DNA of 13,559 bases from Verrucomicrobiales bacterium (GCA_003527555.1 DPWT01000016.1:1-13559), one strand, 5' to 3'; numbered from the stretch's first letter, positions 1-7,096 are shown. Translations and numbers: made by a program. The notes: generated from the sequence alone by a model not told the origin.

Positions 1-43
1 TTCCTGGCGATAGTTAACTTTTTATTTTCTGCACCTTTCGTGC

Positions 44-63
44 TTGACCACCGGCAGTATGAT
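44..63 (+). promoter_or_regulatory. possible promoter elements upstream of rpsU
   Basis: A TTGACC hexamer at 44-49 and a TATGAT hexamer at 58-63 each resemble sigma70 -35 and -10 boxes. They are only 8 nt apart, so they cannot belong to one promoter. TATGAT might act with a poor -35, or TTGACC might pair with TAGCTT at 67-72 (17-nt spacing). Either would give an rpsU leader of roughly 65-75 nt. This is weak evidence from hexamer similarity only. Confidence 0.25.
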
Positions 64-142
64 CCCTAGCTTCCGCCTCCCTGCTCGCTTGCACAGCGTT
101 GCAACTAGCAGTCAACCATTTCCCAAACCAATAGAAATTCAT

Positions 143-364
143 ATGAGAGGTATTGAAATCCAGAAAAATGAGCCCGTAGATCGAGCTCTGAAGCGTCTTA
201 AAGGTCTACTCGATTCCGAAGGGATTCTTGAGGAAATGCGCCGTCGCCGCTCATTCGAGACTGTGACTCAGCGTAAACAGCGCAAAGAGCGCACTGCATC
301 CAAGCGCCATGCTATCCGCTGGAAATTCCAGAGGGTAAAGCCTGTAGAGGACACAGAGTCCTAA
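143..364 (+). CDS. rpsU: 30S ribosomal protein bS21
   Basis: Encodes a 73-residue, very basic small-subunit protein that sits on the 30S platform near the 3' end of 16S rRNA and supports mRNA recruitment. The sequence shows the bS21 signature: an N-terminal NEPVDRALKRLK helix (about residues 9-20), then EEMRRRRSFET and a Lys/Arg-rich helical tail. The length is normal for the family (about 60-75 residues). The reading frame is open upstream to a TTG at 44, but the family begins at MRGIEIQKNEP, so ATG 143 is the start. No Shine-Dalgarno sequence lies in the AT-rich stretch before it. The gene is monocistronic and is followed 37 nt later by a strong terminator. Identification is firm. Confidence 0.95.
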   Translation: MRGIEIQKNEPVDRALKRLKGLLDSEGILEEMRRRRSFETVTQRKQRKERTASKRHAIRWKFQRVKPVEDTES

Positions 365-401
365 GACTCGGCTCAGAGAGATTCCTGATAAAATTTTATA
401 G

Positions 402-430
402 AGCACTCCGTTAAGCGGAGTGCTTTTTTT
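402..430 (+). terminator. Rho-independent terminator of rpsU
   Basis: A perfect 9-bp stem (402-410 with 416-424, core GCACTCCG/CGGAGTGC), a 5-nt loop TTAAG and an uninterrupted T run to 430. It lies 37 nt after the rpsU stop codon, so rpsU is probably transcribed alone. Confidence 0.93.
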
Positions 431-482
431 GTGGCTATCAGCCTAGTTTTAAAAAATGAGCACATTTTCCACCATTTTAAAG

Positions 483-548
483 TTGTCAATCTAGCGTCTC
501 GACACTAAACCCTCCCCGCGCCTGTTTCACAGCAGATCGCAATATAAC
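483..548 (+). promoter_or_regulatory. candidate promoter region of tRNA-Phe
   Basis: Two alternatives are visible. TTGTCA (483-488) followed at 17 nt by TAAACC (506-511) and a C/G-rich stretch resembles stable-RNA promoters with a GC-rich discriminator. Alternatively, TATAAC (543-548) would place the start within a few bases of the mature tRNA 5' end but has no convincing -35. Rest of the stretch from 431 to 554: nothing else recognised. Confidence 0.3.
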
Positions 549-554
549 AGTAAT

Positions 555-630
555 GGCCCGATAGCTCAGTTGGTAGAGCAGAGGATTGAAAATCCTTGTG
601 TCCCTGGTTCGATCCCGGGTCGGGCCACCA
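555..630 (+). tRNA. tRNA-Phe (anticodon GAA)
   Basis: A 76-nt gene with complete cloverleaf logic. The acceptor stem pairs GGCCCGA with TCGGGCC, followed by an A discriminator and an encoded CCA end (628-630). The D-arm is AGCTCAGTTGGTAGAGC. The anticodon arm carries GAA at 588-590 between GGATT and AATCC. The T-arm contains GGTTCGATCC. It closely resembles the textbook bacterial tRNA-Phe. The CCA tail is genomically encoded. It decodes UUC/UUU. It is followed 19 nt later by its own terminator-like hairpin. Confidence 0.97.
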
Positions 631-649
631 CTGTTGAATGATCAACCAA

Positions 650-684
650 CCGCTACAGAAGTATTTTCTTTGGCGGCTTTTTTT
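650..684 (+). terminator. terminator after tRNA-Phe, inside the phosphatase leader
   Basis: Positions 650-660 pair with 666-676: CCGC with GCGG, a T-G wobble, A-T, one C/T mismatch, then AGAA with TTCT. The loop is 5 nt (GTATT). One C is followed by seven T at 678-684. It is a good intrinsic terminator for the tRNA transcript. It ends only 12 nt before the ATG of the phosphatase gene. Confidence 0.75.
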
Positions 685-696
685 ACCCCTTTTTAC

Positions 697-1356
697 ATGC
701 GTATCGCCATCGGAGATATTCACGGCTGCCTAACGTCGCTTGAGACAATGCTGGATGTTCTTCAGCCTAACAAAACAGATCTAGTTATCACCCTGGGCGA
801 TTACGTGGATCGAGGGCCAAACTCGAAAGGTGTGATTGATCGGCTTTTAGAATTTAGAAAAAATCACAACCTCGTCCACCTCATGGGCAACCATGAAATT
901 CAGATGATTCGCGCACTTGAAGCCCCACATCATAGGGAGCGATTTCTCAGCGCGCTCTGCGGTGGTATGGAAACTCTTAACTCCTATGGCGGCAGTTTTG
1001 ATGATATCCCTGATGAGCATTGGAGGTTTATTAAATCAGCCGAGCTTTATCACGAGCTGGACAATCATATCCTTGTTCACGCCGGCATAACAAGCGATAC
1101 ACCCGTCGAGCTGCAAGACCAAGAAACATATTACTACCAGCGCTTCCATAGCCAGAAACCTCATATCTCCGGTAAAACTATCGTTTGTGGCCACACCATC
1201 CAAGGCGACTTACCAAACAATCAAGGGCACGCTATCTGCTTAGACACTTGCGCATATGGTGGCGGCTGGCTAAGTGCGATAGATGTCGATAGTGGCACAA
1301 TCTGGCAGACAAACGAGCAAGGCGAAAACCGACTACTACAGCTAGATAAACTCTAA
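697..1356 (+). CDS. PPP-family metallophosphatase (serine/threonine protein phosphatase or ApaH-like)
   Basis: A 219-residue cytosolic metallophosphoesterase of the calcineurin-like PPP superfamily. All motifs for the two-metal active site are in order: GDIHG (D7, H9), GDYVDRG (D35, D38, R39), GNHE (N65, H66, E67), HAGI (H128) and CGHT (H166). The length fits bacterial PrpA/PrpB-like protein phosphatases or small ApaH-like dinucleotide hydrolases. Sequence alone does not separate phosphoprotein from Ap4A or other phosphoester substrates. The frame stays open upstream through the tRNA, but homology begins at MRIAIGDIHG, so ATG 697 is the start. There is no Shine-Dalgarno sequence, and a tRNA terminator ends just upstream. 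It converges on pnp. Confidence 0.88.
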   Translation: MRIAIGDIHGCLTSLETMLDVLQPNKTDLVITLGDYVDRGPNSKGVIDRLLEFRKNHNLVHLMGNHEIQMIRALEAPHHRERFLSALCGGMETLNSYGGSFDDIPDEHWRFIKSAELYHELDNHILVHAGITSDTPVELQDQETYYYQRFHSQKPHISGKTIVCGHTIQGDLPNNQGHAICLDTCAYGGGWLSAIDVDSGTIWQTNEQGENRLLQLDKL

Positions 1357-1377
1357 AAAAGCCGTCTAGCTTGTAAT

Positions 1378-1409
1378 AAAAAACGGCGCGCCACTTTCGT
1401 GACACGCCG
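1378..1409 (-). terminator. pnp: terminator of the rpsO-pnp unit
   Basis: Read on the minus strand: CGGCG, a short internal loop, then CAC-GAAA-GTG closed by a GNRA-type tetraloop, then CGCCG followed by six T (complement of 1378-1383). It lies 49 nt after the pnp stop. A second stem using GCCGT (1361-1365) and ACGGC (1383-1387), followed on the minus strand by T6 (complement of 1355-1360), overlaps it and touches the 3' end of the convergent phosphatase gene. Confidence 0.85.
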
Positions 1410-1457
1410 ATGAGTAATTTGATTTTTGGGTAACGCGATGGTTAGTCGCTTCACACT

Positions 1458-3611
1458 TTACGCTTCTGCTGGCTCGGGAGCATCAGCAGCATCGTTCTGC
1501 TTTGCTTCACGGGCTGCCGCACGGATGGACATCTTAACACGTCCACGATCATCAACGCCGATACACTTGGCGGTGACGGTATCACCCTTTTTAACCACAT
1601 CCTCAGTTTTCTCGACGCGGCCTTCGGCCAGCTCGGAAATGTGGATGAGGCCGTCTTTACCGGGCATGATCTGCATGAAGGCACCGAAGTTCGTAGTAGA
1701 TACGATAGCACCAGTGTAAACCGTTCCTACTTCCACTTCTGCAAACATCTGCTTGATCATCTCCATTGCACGGTCCAGGCTTTCCTTCTTGGAAGCGTAG
1801 ACGTGCACTGTGCCATCATCTTCAATGTTAATGTCAGCACCGGACTCTGCTTGGATACCCTTGATGTTTTTACCTCCAGGTCCAATGAGTTCACCAATGC
1901 GTTCCGGATCGATCTTCGTAGATTCGATACGTGGAGCGTGCTCGGAAAGAGCAGCTGGTGCAGCAATGGTATCTTCCATCTTTTTGAGGACTATTGCGCG
2001 AGCATCAGTCGCTTTTACAAGTGCCTCTTCAAGGATGGAGAGCGGTATACCGGGTAGCTTAAGGTCAAGCTGATAACCAGTTACACCTTCGCTGGTGCCA
2101 CAAACTTTAAAGTCCATGTCACCGTAGAAGTCCTCGGAGCCGATGATATCGAGCAGGGTCTTGTGCTCCTTAATATTGTCGTTTTCATCCATCTCGGTAA
2201 CAAGACCAACAGCGATTGCACCCACCGGGCGGATAAGTGGCACACCTGCATCGAGCAGAGCCATGGTGCCGGAACAAACCGTTGCCATGGAAGATGAACC
2301 ATTGGACTCAAGCACCTCAGATGTCACACGCATGGCGTATGGGAAGTCCTCTACGGATGGAATAACTGGCTCGATAGAACGCTCAGCGAGCGCACCGTGA
2401 CCAATTTCACGACGGTTCATGCCGCCGAATCGGCCGGCTTCACCCACAGAGAATGGAGGGAAGCTGTAGTGCAGGAAGAATCGCTTGCTGTCGTCACCAC
2501 CGGCGTAGTTGTCGTAATACATACACTCATCAGCAGGGGCGAGAGTGGCTGTTGCCAGAGCTTGGGTCTCACCACGTGCGAAGATGGATGAACCATGAAC
2601 GCGTGGAAGTGATCCAGCCTCGGAGTAAAGTGGGCGAAGTGTGTCGATGTCACGGCCGTCGGCACGCACACCTTTTTCCATGATAGCAATGCGGAATGCT
2701 TTCTTCTGAATATATTCGAAACACTGTTCGATTTCGAACTCAGAAACAGTTGGCACACGCTCCTTCAATGTAGCTTCTACTTCGTCGCGCAGAGCTCCAA
2801 CTTTCTTACCACGCTCAACTTTGTTGGGTGCATAAATGGCGTCTTCGATGCGATCACCTGCGACTTCGTAAGCAATTTCAAGGAGGTCTTCCTTAGCAAC
2901 AGTCACGGTGTAGTCACGCTTAGGCTTGCCAACTTTAGCGGCAAGTTCTTCGATAGCGGTAACGATCACGTTAACGTTCTCTTGGGCGAAGTGGAGTGCT
3001 TTTACGAACTCAGCTTCAGGAAGCTCGTTGGCAGCACCTTCGATCATAATGACCTCGGTCTTGTTACCAACGTAGACAAGATCGAGATCGCTGTCTTCAC
3101 GCTGTTCGAATGTTGGGTTCACGATAAACTCACCATCGACACGGCCCACACGCACGGCACCGATTGGGCCAGCGAATGGGATGTCTGAGATGGCAAGTGC
3201 AGCAGAAGCACCGTTCATGCTGAGGATGTCAGCATCATTCTCGCCATCAGCAGCAAGCATCAGGGCAATGATTTGGGTGTCGTAAAGGTAGCCTTTCGGG
3301 AAAAGCGGACGCAGTGGACGGTCAGTCATGCGGCAAGTAAGCACTTCCTTTTCGGTAGGACGGCCTTCACGTTTGAAGTAGCCACCTGGGAAAGTGCCCG
3401 CTGCTGCAGCGCGCTCTTTGTATTCAACAGACAAGGGGAACCATGTCTGACCTTCACGGATTTTGGATTGTGAAACGGCTGTCACGAGGACAACGGTTTC
3501 GCCGGATCTGATTTCAACAGCCCCGTCGGCCAACTTGGCCAGCTTACCCGTCTCAATCGTGATCGGGTTTGATCCCACAGGGATCGTTATGTTTTCAATT
3601 TCTAGGTTCAT
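1458..3611 (-). CDS. pnp: polyribonucleotide nucleotidyltransferase (PNPase)
   Basis: A 717-residue phosphorolytic 3'-5' exoribonuclease that degrades mRNA with inorganic phosphate to nucleoside diphosphates and can add 3' tails; a trimeric core of the RNA degradosome in many bacteria. Domains in order: first RNase PH-like core (about 5-230), helical linker (240-315), second catalytic core (320-555), KH domain with GPGG at 577-580, S1 domain (about 626-697), and a short acidic Ala/Pro-rich tail. The phosphate-binding SNGSSS motif is at 437-442 and the catalytic acids lie in GSEDFYGDMD (D494, D500). Length matches the E. coli enzyme (711). The start is preceded by an A/G-rich stretch rather than a clear Shine-Dalgarno. 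It lies 280 nt after rpsO, as in the classic rpsO-pnp operon, and probably shares its transcript. Confidence 0.98.
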   Translation of the reverse strand: MNLEIENITIPVGSNPITIETGKLAKLADGAVEIRSGETVVLVTAVSQSKIREGQTWFPLSVEYKERAAAAGTFPGGYFKREGRPTEKEVLTCRMTDRPLRPLFPKGYLYDTQIIALMLAADGENDADILSMNGASAALAISDIPFAGPIGAVRVGRVDGEFIVNPTFEQREDSDLDLVYVGNKTEVIMIEGAANELPEAEFVKALHFAQENVNVIVTAIEELAAKVGKPKRDYTVTVAKEDLLEIAYEVAGDRIEDAIYAPNKVERGKKVGALRDEVEATLKERVPTVSEFEIEQCFEYIQKKAFRIAIMEKGVRADGRDIDTLRPLYSEAGSLPRVHGSSIFARGETQALATATLAPADECMYYDNYAGGDDSKRFFLHYSFPPFSVGEAGRFGGMNRREIGHGALAERSIEPVIPSVEDFPYAMRVTSEVLESNGSSSMATVCSGTMALLDAGVPLIRPVGAIAVGLVTEMDENDNIKEHKTLLDIIGSEDFYGDMDFKVCGTSEGVTGYQLDLKLPGIPLSILEEALVKATDARAIVLKKMEDTIAAPAALSEHAPRIESTKIDPERIGELIGPGGKNIKGIQAESGADINIEDDGTVHVYASKKESLDRAMEMIKQMFAEVEVGTVYTGAIVSTTNFGAFMQIMPGKDGLIHISELAEGRVEKTEDVVKKGDTVTAKCIGVDDRGRVKMSIRAAAREAKQNDAADAPEPAEA

Positions 3612-3714
3612 TTCTTTTTTCTTCTATTTCTTGGTTTTGGAACCCGCTGCGTCAATGATTGCGTGGCGGGTTTAGGCGTCTCGTTTTTTCTTTTTCGTTT
3701 TTTTGGTAAAGCCT

Positions 3715-3742
3715 CCAATCCTAACAATATTGTCAGGATTGG
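3715..3742 (-). repeat. 28-nt near-perfect inverted repeat upstream of pnp
   Basis: CCAATCCT (3715-3722) pairs with AGGATTGG (3735-3742). Inside it ACAAT meets ATTGT with no spacer. The only non-Watson-Crick position becomes a G-T pair in minus-strand RNA. This forms a long, tightly closed helix 103 nt before the pnp start codon, a plausible RNase III substrate or PNPase autoregulation element. It has no following T run, so it is not a standard terminator. Confidence 0.6.
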
Positions 3743-3848
3743 GAAATAGGATACGGAAGCGGTGTTCCGTGAAAGGGTTCAAAGGCTGTTCCCAAAACCC
3801 AGCCAGCTGCGTGAGACAAGAAGCGCAACTAGCGAGGTTGATAAGCAG

Positions 3849-3875
3849 AGCGGCCACAGAATAACTGTGACCGCT
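3849..3875 (-). repeat. strong stem-loop 16 nt after rpsO
   Basis: An 11-bp stem (AGCGG-x-CACAG with its complement, one G-T wobble on the minus strand) and a 5-nt loop. It stands where E. coli rpsO has its t1 terminator, but the following bases (minus strand CTGCTTATC) contain no T tract. It may protect the rpsO 3' end or be a processing site while letting transcription continue into pnp. Confidence 0.6.
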
Positions 3876-3891
3876 TGCGTAAAATTCATTG

Positions 3892-4239
3892 TTAGCGACG
3901 AAGACCGAGGCCTTTGATCAGCTTCTGGTAGCGTTCCACAGACTCACGCTTAAGATAATCAAGTAACTTCCTGCGCTGAGCAACCATCGTTAAGAGGCCG
4001 CGGCGGCTGGCAAAATCTTTTTTGTGCTCACCCATGTGGTCAGTCAGGTGTTTGATGCGCTTGGTGAGAAGGGCAACTTGAAAGTCTGCACTTCCGGTGT
4101 CTCCCTTGTGAAGCTGGAAATCAGCAGGATTAATGTCCGCAGCGGGAATCCCCTTGGCGTTTTTCTCAGCGATGGCTTCGACGCTTTGCTCGTCGGCTTC
4201 AGTGGCAACATTTGTTGCGTTTTCAGTATCAGTACTCAT
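3892..4239 (-). CDS. rpsO: 30S ribosomal protein bS15 with N-terminal extension
   Basis: A primary 16S rRNA-binding protein of the small-subunit platform. The C-terminal 70 residues are canonical: HKGDTGS (44-50), [16 protein letters not shown] (68-83), [13 protein letters not shown] (86-98), ending LGLRR. The protein is 115 residues; the E. coli protein is 89, so there are about 26 extra residues. The first 35 residues are rich in Glu, Asp, Ala and Thr, and the usual first helix is replaced. No ATG, GTG or TTG occurs in frame between the first Met and the conserved part, so the extension appears genuine. No Shine-Dalgarno precedes ATG 4239 (minus). First gene of the rpsO-pnp unit, divergent from the aminotransferase. 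Confidence 0.96.
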   Translation of the reverse strand: MSTDTENATNVATEADEQSVEAIAEKNAKGIPAADINPADFQLHKGDTGSADFQVALLTKRIKHLTDHMGEHKKDFASRRGLLTMVAQRRKLLDYLKRESVERYQKLIKGLGLRR

Positions 4240-4390
4240 ATAGTTAATTTGTTTTCATACCAGCACCTTGCCAGCATGCCCTTGATCGGGAGGCGGGAAT
4301 AAATCACAAACCCAAAAGATTGCAAGGGAAATACAAGGAAAGTCAAAATGCCATGATCCTGACACGCTCTGTCTTTGACAAAGTTAGTTA

Positions 4391-5512
4391 ATGGGCAATA
4401 TTCACGCCGAGATGTCAGAGACCACACACACTCAGTTGCCCAAGCTGTATATCCCAGGACCGGTGGATATCGCCCCCGAGACCTACGAAGCCATGTGCCA
4501 GCCGATGATCGGCCACCGTGGAGGCGATTTTGAAGCTCTTTACGCCAGTATTCAGCCGAACTTGAAGCCAATTCTCGGAACTGAGCGACCAGTGTATCTG
4601 TCCACTTCTTCGGCATGGGGCGTGATGGAAGGTGCGATCCGTAACCTGGTGCAGAAAAAGGTGCTAAATCTGTGCTGTGGTGCCTTTTCTGATAAGTGGT
4701 ATGGCGTGGCGCAAAGCTGTGGTAAAGATGCTGAAAAAATCCAGGTAGAGTGGGGTGAGGCAATCGACCCTGAAGCTGTCCGAGCTAAACTTGCAGAAGG
4801 TGGTTTTGACACAGTAACAATGGCTCACAATGAGACATCAACCGGTGTGATGAATGATCTTGCTGGTATTGCAGCGGTGGTGAATGAGTTTCCTGATGTG
4901 CTATTGGTCGTAGATACAGTTTCCTCCCTATCCGCTGTTCCAGTAGAGATGGACAAGCTCGGGATTGATGTCGTACTAGCAGGCGTGCAGAAGGCACTGG
5001 CATTACCTCCAGGACTTGCCGTGTTTGCTATTTCAGAAGCAGCACTCGAGCGAGCATCAACCACTGAAGGCCGCGGCTACTACTTTGATTTTTGCGAGTT
5101 TGAGAAGAATACGGTGAAAAATAACACACCCTCAACACCAGCAATCTCATTGCTCTATGCGCTGAAACAAAAGGTAGATTCTATCGCTGAGGAAGGGCTT
5201 GAGGCTCGGTTCGCGCGCCACGCAAAACTCAACGCCATGATCCACACCTGGATGGCTAAGCATGGATTCGAGAATTTCGCCCCCGTGGGTTTCCAGTCCA
5301 AATCTCTTACGGCTATTGATAACACAGGCGGCCGTCTCGATGTCCCAGCATTTATTAAAGCGCTGCGAGCTAAGCACAATGTGCTCATCAATGGTGGTTA
5401 CGGTAAAATCAAAGGTGCCACGTTCCGCATTTCAAATATGGGTAACGAGACTGAGGAGACGATGCAGACACTGATCGATCAGCTCGATGACGTGATACCC
5501 AGCTTTCTCTAG
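4391..5512 (+). CDS. class V PLP-dependent aminotransferase (serine/alanine-glyoxylate transaminase family)
   Basis: A 373-residue fold-type I PLP enzyme. Visible family features are an N-terminal PGPVDIAPE (23-30), the cofactor-binding STSSAWGVMEG region (71-81), HNETSTG (146-152), VVDTVSS with the PLP-contacting Asp at 175, the Schiff-base lysine K201 in GVQKALALPPG, and a C-terminal GYGKIKGATFRISNMG with Arg346 as likely carboxylate-binding residue. Homologues act on serine, alanine or glyoxylate, and archaeal relatives act as phosphoserine aminotransferases in serine synthesis; the sequence does not settle which. An alternative start is ATG 4412 (MSETTHTQ); neither start has a clear Shine-Dalgarno. 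It is transcribed alone, divergent from rpsO and convergent with the DUF6288 gene. The 151-nt divergent spacer (4240-4390) holds no promoter I would defend. Confidence 0.88.
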   Translation: MGNIHAEMSETTHTQLPKLYIPGPVDIAPETYEAMCQPMIGHRGGDFEALYASIQPNLKPILGTERPVYLSTSSAWGVMEGAIRNLVQKKVLNLCCGAFSDKWYGVAQSCGKDAEKIQVEWGEAIDPEAVRAKLAEGGFDTVTMAHNETSTGVMNDLAGIAAVVNEFPDVLLVVDTVSSLSAVPVEMDKLGIDVVLAGVQKALALPPGLAVFAISEAALERASTTEGRGYYFDFCEFEKNTVKNNTPSTPAISLLYALKQKVDSIAEEGLEARFARHAKLNAMIHTWMAKHGFENFAPVGFQSKSLTAIDNTGGRLDVPAFIKALRAKHNVLINGGYGKIKGATFRISNMGNETEETMQTLIDQLDDVIPSFL

Positions 5513-5528
5513 CGGGGAGCAAGAACTT

Positions 5529-5557
5529 GGAAGCATGACAATCAAGCTTCCTGTTTT
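5529..5557 (+). terminator. weak terminator after the aminotransferase
   Basis: GGAAGC (5529-5534) pairs with GCTTCC (5546-5551) around an 11-nt loop, followed by TGTTTT. The stem is short and the T run imperfect, but it falls 16 nt after the stop codon between two convergent genes. Confidence 0.45.
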
Positions 5558-5564
5558 CAGCTGG

Positions 5565-7019
5565 TTACTTCTGTAGCATCTGCAGCTTAGGTTTCTCCAT
5601 CGTAAAAACGAGTGCCATTGCCGCAGTCAGATGGATACGTGAAGACATGTAGTAGCCTTTATCATACATATCACGACCCGGGAGAGACACAAAAGAGCCG
5701 TCATGGCATCGCGCCATGTTTAGCCATGCCTTGTTGTAATCCATCATGTCGCGAAGGGCCTTCTCATCTCCGGAGACGTTCGCTCCAAGAAGCCCCCAAC
5801 AGACAGCGAGAATATTATCAGCATGTGCATCATTGAGGTATTTCTTAGAGTTACTCAGCCCAAGTGACGCGAGTTTGATGTAGCTATTGTTCTGTTCATT
5901 TTCTCCCGCAAGCCTATGGGCAATAATGGCAAGTCCTTGCCGGCCAGAGGCCGAATAGGAACCACGATGGGTGTGGTAACCAATGTATCCTGTCTTAGTC
6001 GTGCTCTTACGCACATACGCGAGTGCCATATCAATTTTCCTCTGATCGATTTTAGCTCCGCAATCCTTAGCGAGTTCAAATGCGGTAGCTGCCAGCGATG
6101 TGGTAATGGTCATAGTGCCATAACCGCCAACATTAGTGTTATGACCAAATCCGCCTGTGCGGAATTTATGTCCCACATTACCCATTTTCCCATGCGTTCG
6201 ATCCTCGTAATCGGCCATGTCTGCCACTTGACCTCTCTGAAGGACATCAACCAAACCCTGAATCGTAGTTAGCACTGCTTTATCTTTAGTTGCCAGATAG
6301 TATTCAGAAAGCAGAATACACTGATAGGATGCTGGCCAAACCCAAATGCCAAACTTAGGGATTTTATTCCATGAATAGACCAGTTTTTTGACCTCCTCAG
6401 TCTTACCCGCTGCGAGCAAGGCTAATCCACTCATACACTTGGCATGGCACATCTCACGTCGAATATGCTCGTTTTTAGAGAGATAATTAATAGCAGCCTG
6501 AGCAAGAAACGTAGATTTTTTACAGCCGTTTGGATATGTCTTAGAGAACTGTCCGATAGCTTCGAGCTGGATCACTATATCCATTTTTGTAGCCCCACGG
6601 GTCACCGTCAGAGTCAGCTTGCCATCTCTACCTTCCGATTCCTCGATTGCATTGCCAAAATCCATCAGTGGGCCTTCATAGCCAACGTTGGGAAATTTCT
6701 TCATACGCGTAAGGTGATGGCCAAACCGATGCTCGACCTGAAACGCGTTACCATTGACACCTGTGATCACATCATCAAGCTGGAGTTTTCCGTCTGCAGG
6801 CGAGTCCGCAAAAATGTATTTTACGGTGAACGACTTACTCTCAAGTGTTCCACGGGCACCTGTCGGACCCAGATTAACAAGATAGCCGGGCACTTTCTTG
6901 TCAGGCCCTTTCTTCACCGGGGTCGTCCACCGGTCACGATTGTTTTTCTCAATTGCAAAGATGTCGGCACTCGTGAGGCCCAGAATAACGATTGACAAAG
7001 CATAGCGCTGTATATTCAT
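5565..7019 (-). CDS. exported PDZ / DUF6288-type protein
   Basis: A 484-residue protein of unknown function. It starts with a short basic segment and a hydrophobic stretch (about 7-22, ending DIFA) that looks like a Sec signal peptide, so it is probably periplasmic. Residues about 44-150 form a PDZ-like domain (GYLVNLGPTGARG at 45-57, then ADSPADGKLQLDDVITGVNG at 71-90). The rest is mainly helical with Gly/Tyr/His-rich turns (for example GGFGHNTNVGGYG at 289-301), suggesting an alpha/alpha-toroid like terpenoid-cyclase or glycosidase-like folds. PDZ plus this C-terminus matches the DUF6288 family as I know it from Verrucomicrobia and Planctomycetes; this is recognition, not a search. ATG 7019 is preferred over the TTG two codons upstream. 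Its 77-nt spacing after xerD suggests its own promoter. Confidence 0.7.
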   Translation of the reverse strand: MNIQRYALSIVILGLTSADIFAIEKNNRDRWTTPVKKGPDKKVPGYLVNLGPTGARGTLESKSFTVKYIFADSPADGKLQLDDVITGVNGNAFQVEHRFGHHLTRMKKFPNVGYEGPLMDFGNAIEESEGRDGKLTLTVTRGATKMDIVIQLEAIGQFSKTYPNGCKKSTFLAQAAINYLSKNEHIRREMCHAKCMSGLALLAAGKTEEVKKLVYSWNKIPKFGIWVWPASYQCILLSEYYLATKDKAVLTTIQGLVDVLQRGQVADMADYEDRTHGKMGNVGHKFRTGGFGHNTNVGGYGTMTITTSLAATAFELAKDCGAKIDQRKIDMALAYVRKSTTKTGYIGYHTHRGSYSASGRQGLAIIAHRLAGENEQNNSYIKLASLGLSNSKKYLNDAHADNILAVCWGLLGANVSGDEKALRDMMDYNKAWLNMARCHDGSFVSLPGRDMYDKGYYMSSRIHLTAAMALVFTMEKPKLQMLQK

Positions 7020-7096
7020 ACACAAGCAAATACGCCCTATGGATCGAGGGTATTACATCGGACTTCCCTCAAATGCGTCCACTGCTTTAGCAGGCA

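Larger units (their letters stand above)
3612..3891 (-). promoter_or_regulatory. structured rpsO-pnp intercistronic leader
   Basis: This spacer can form at least five stems on the minus strand: 3849-3859/3865-3875, 3784-3788/3800-3804, 3753-3758/3765-3770 (ACGGAA/TTCCGT), 3715-3728/3729-3742, and 3641-3647/3666-3672 (AACCCGC/GCGGGTT). Between the last two lies an A-rich stretch. No stem is followed by a proper T run. In E. coli the equivalent spacer holds a terminator, a pnp promoter and an RNase III-cut hairpin through which PNPase represses its own mRNA. A similar role here is inferred from position and folding only. A 61-codon minus-strand reading frame at 3672-3857 has no recognisable homology and is treated as chance. 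Confidence 0.55.

Noticed and set aside
44..142. Extension of bS21 to a TTG at 44, giving 106 residues.
   Set aside because: The extra 33 residues have no bS21 similarity, and ATG 143 gives the normal family length.
586..696. Upstream extension of the phosphatase starting inside the tRNA.
   Set aside because: The extension translates tRNA and terminator sequence; family homology begins at ATG 697.
505..723. A 72-codon minus-strand frame across tRNA-Phe.
   Set aside because: Its translation contains the well-known spurious peptide produced by reading antisense through a tRNA gene.
3672..3857. A 61-codon minus-strand frame between rpsO and pnp.
   Set aside because: No homology recognised, no ribosome binding site, and it overlaps the stem-loops that better explain the spacer.
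4236..4763. A 175-codon minus-strand frame overlapping the rpsO start and the aminotransferase.
   Set aside because: It overlaps the N-terminal coding part of the aminotransferase and shows no recognisable domain.
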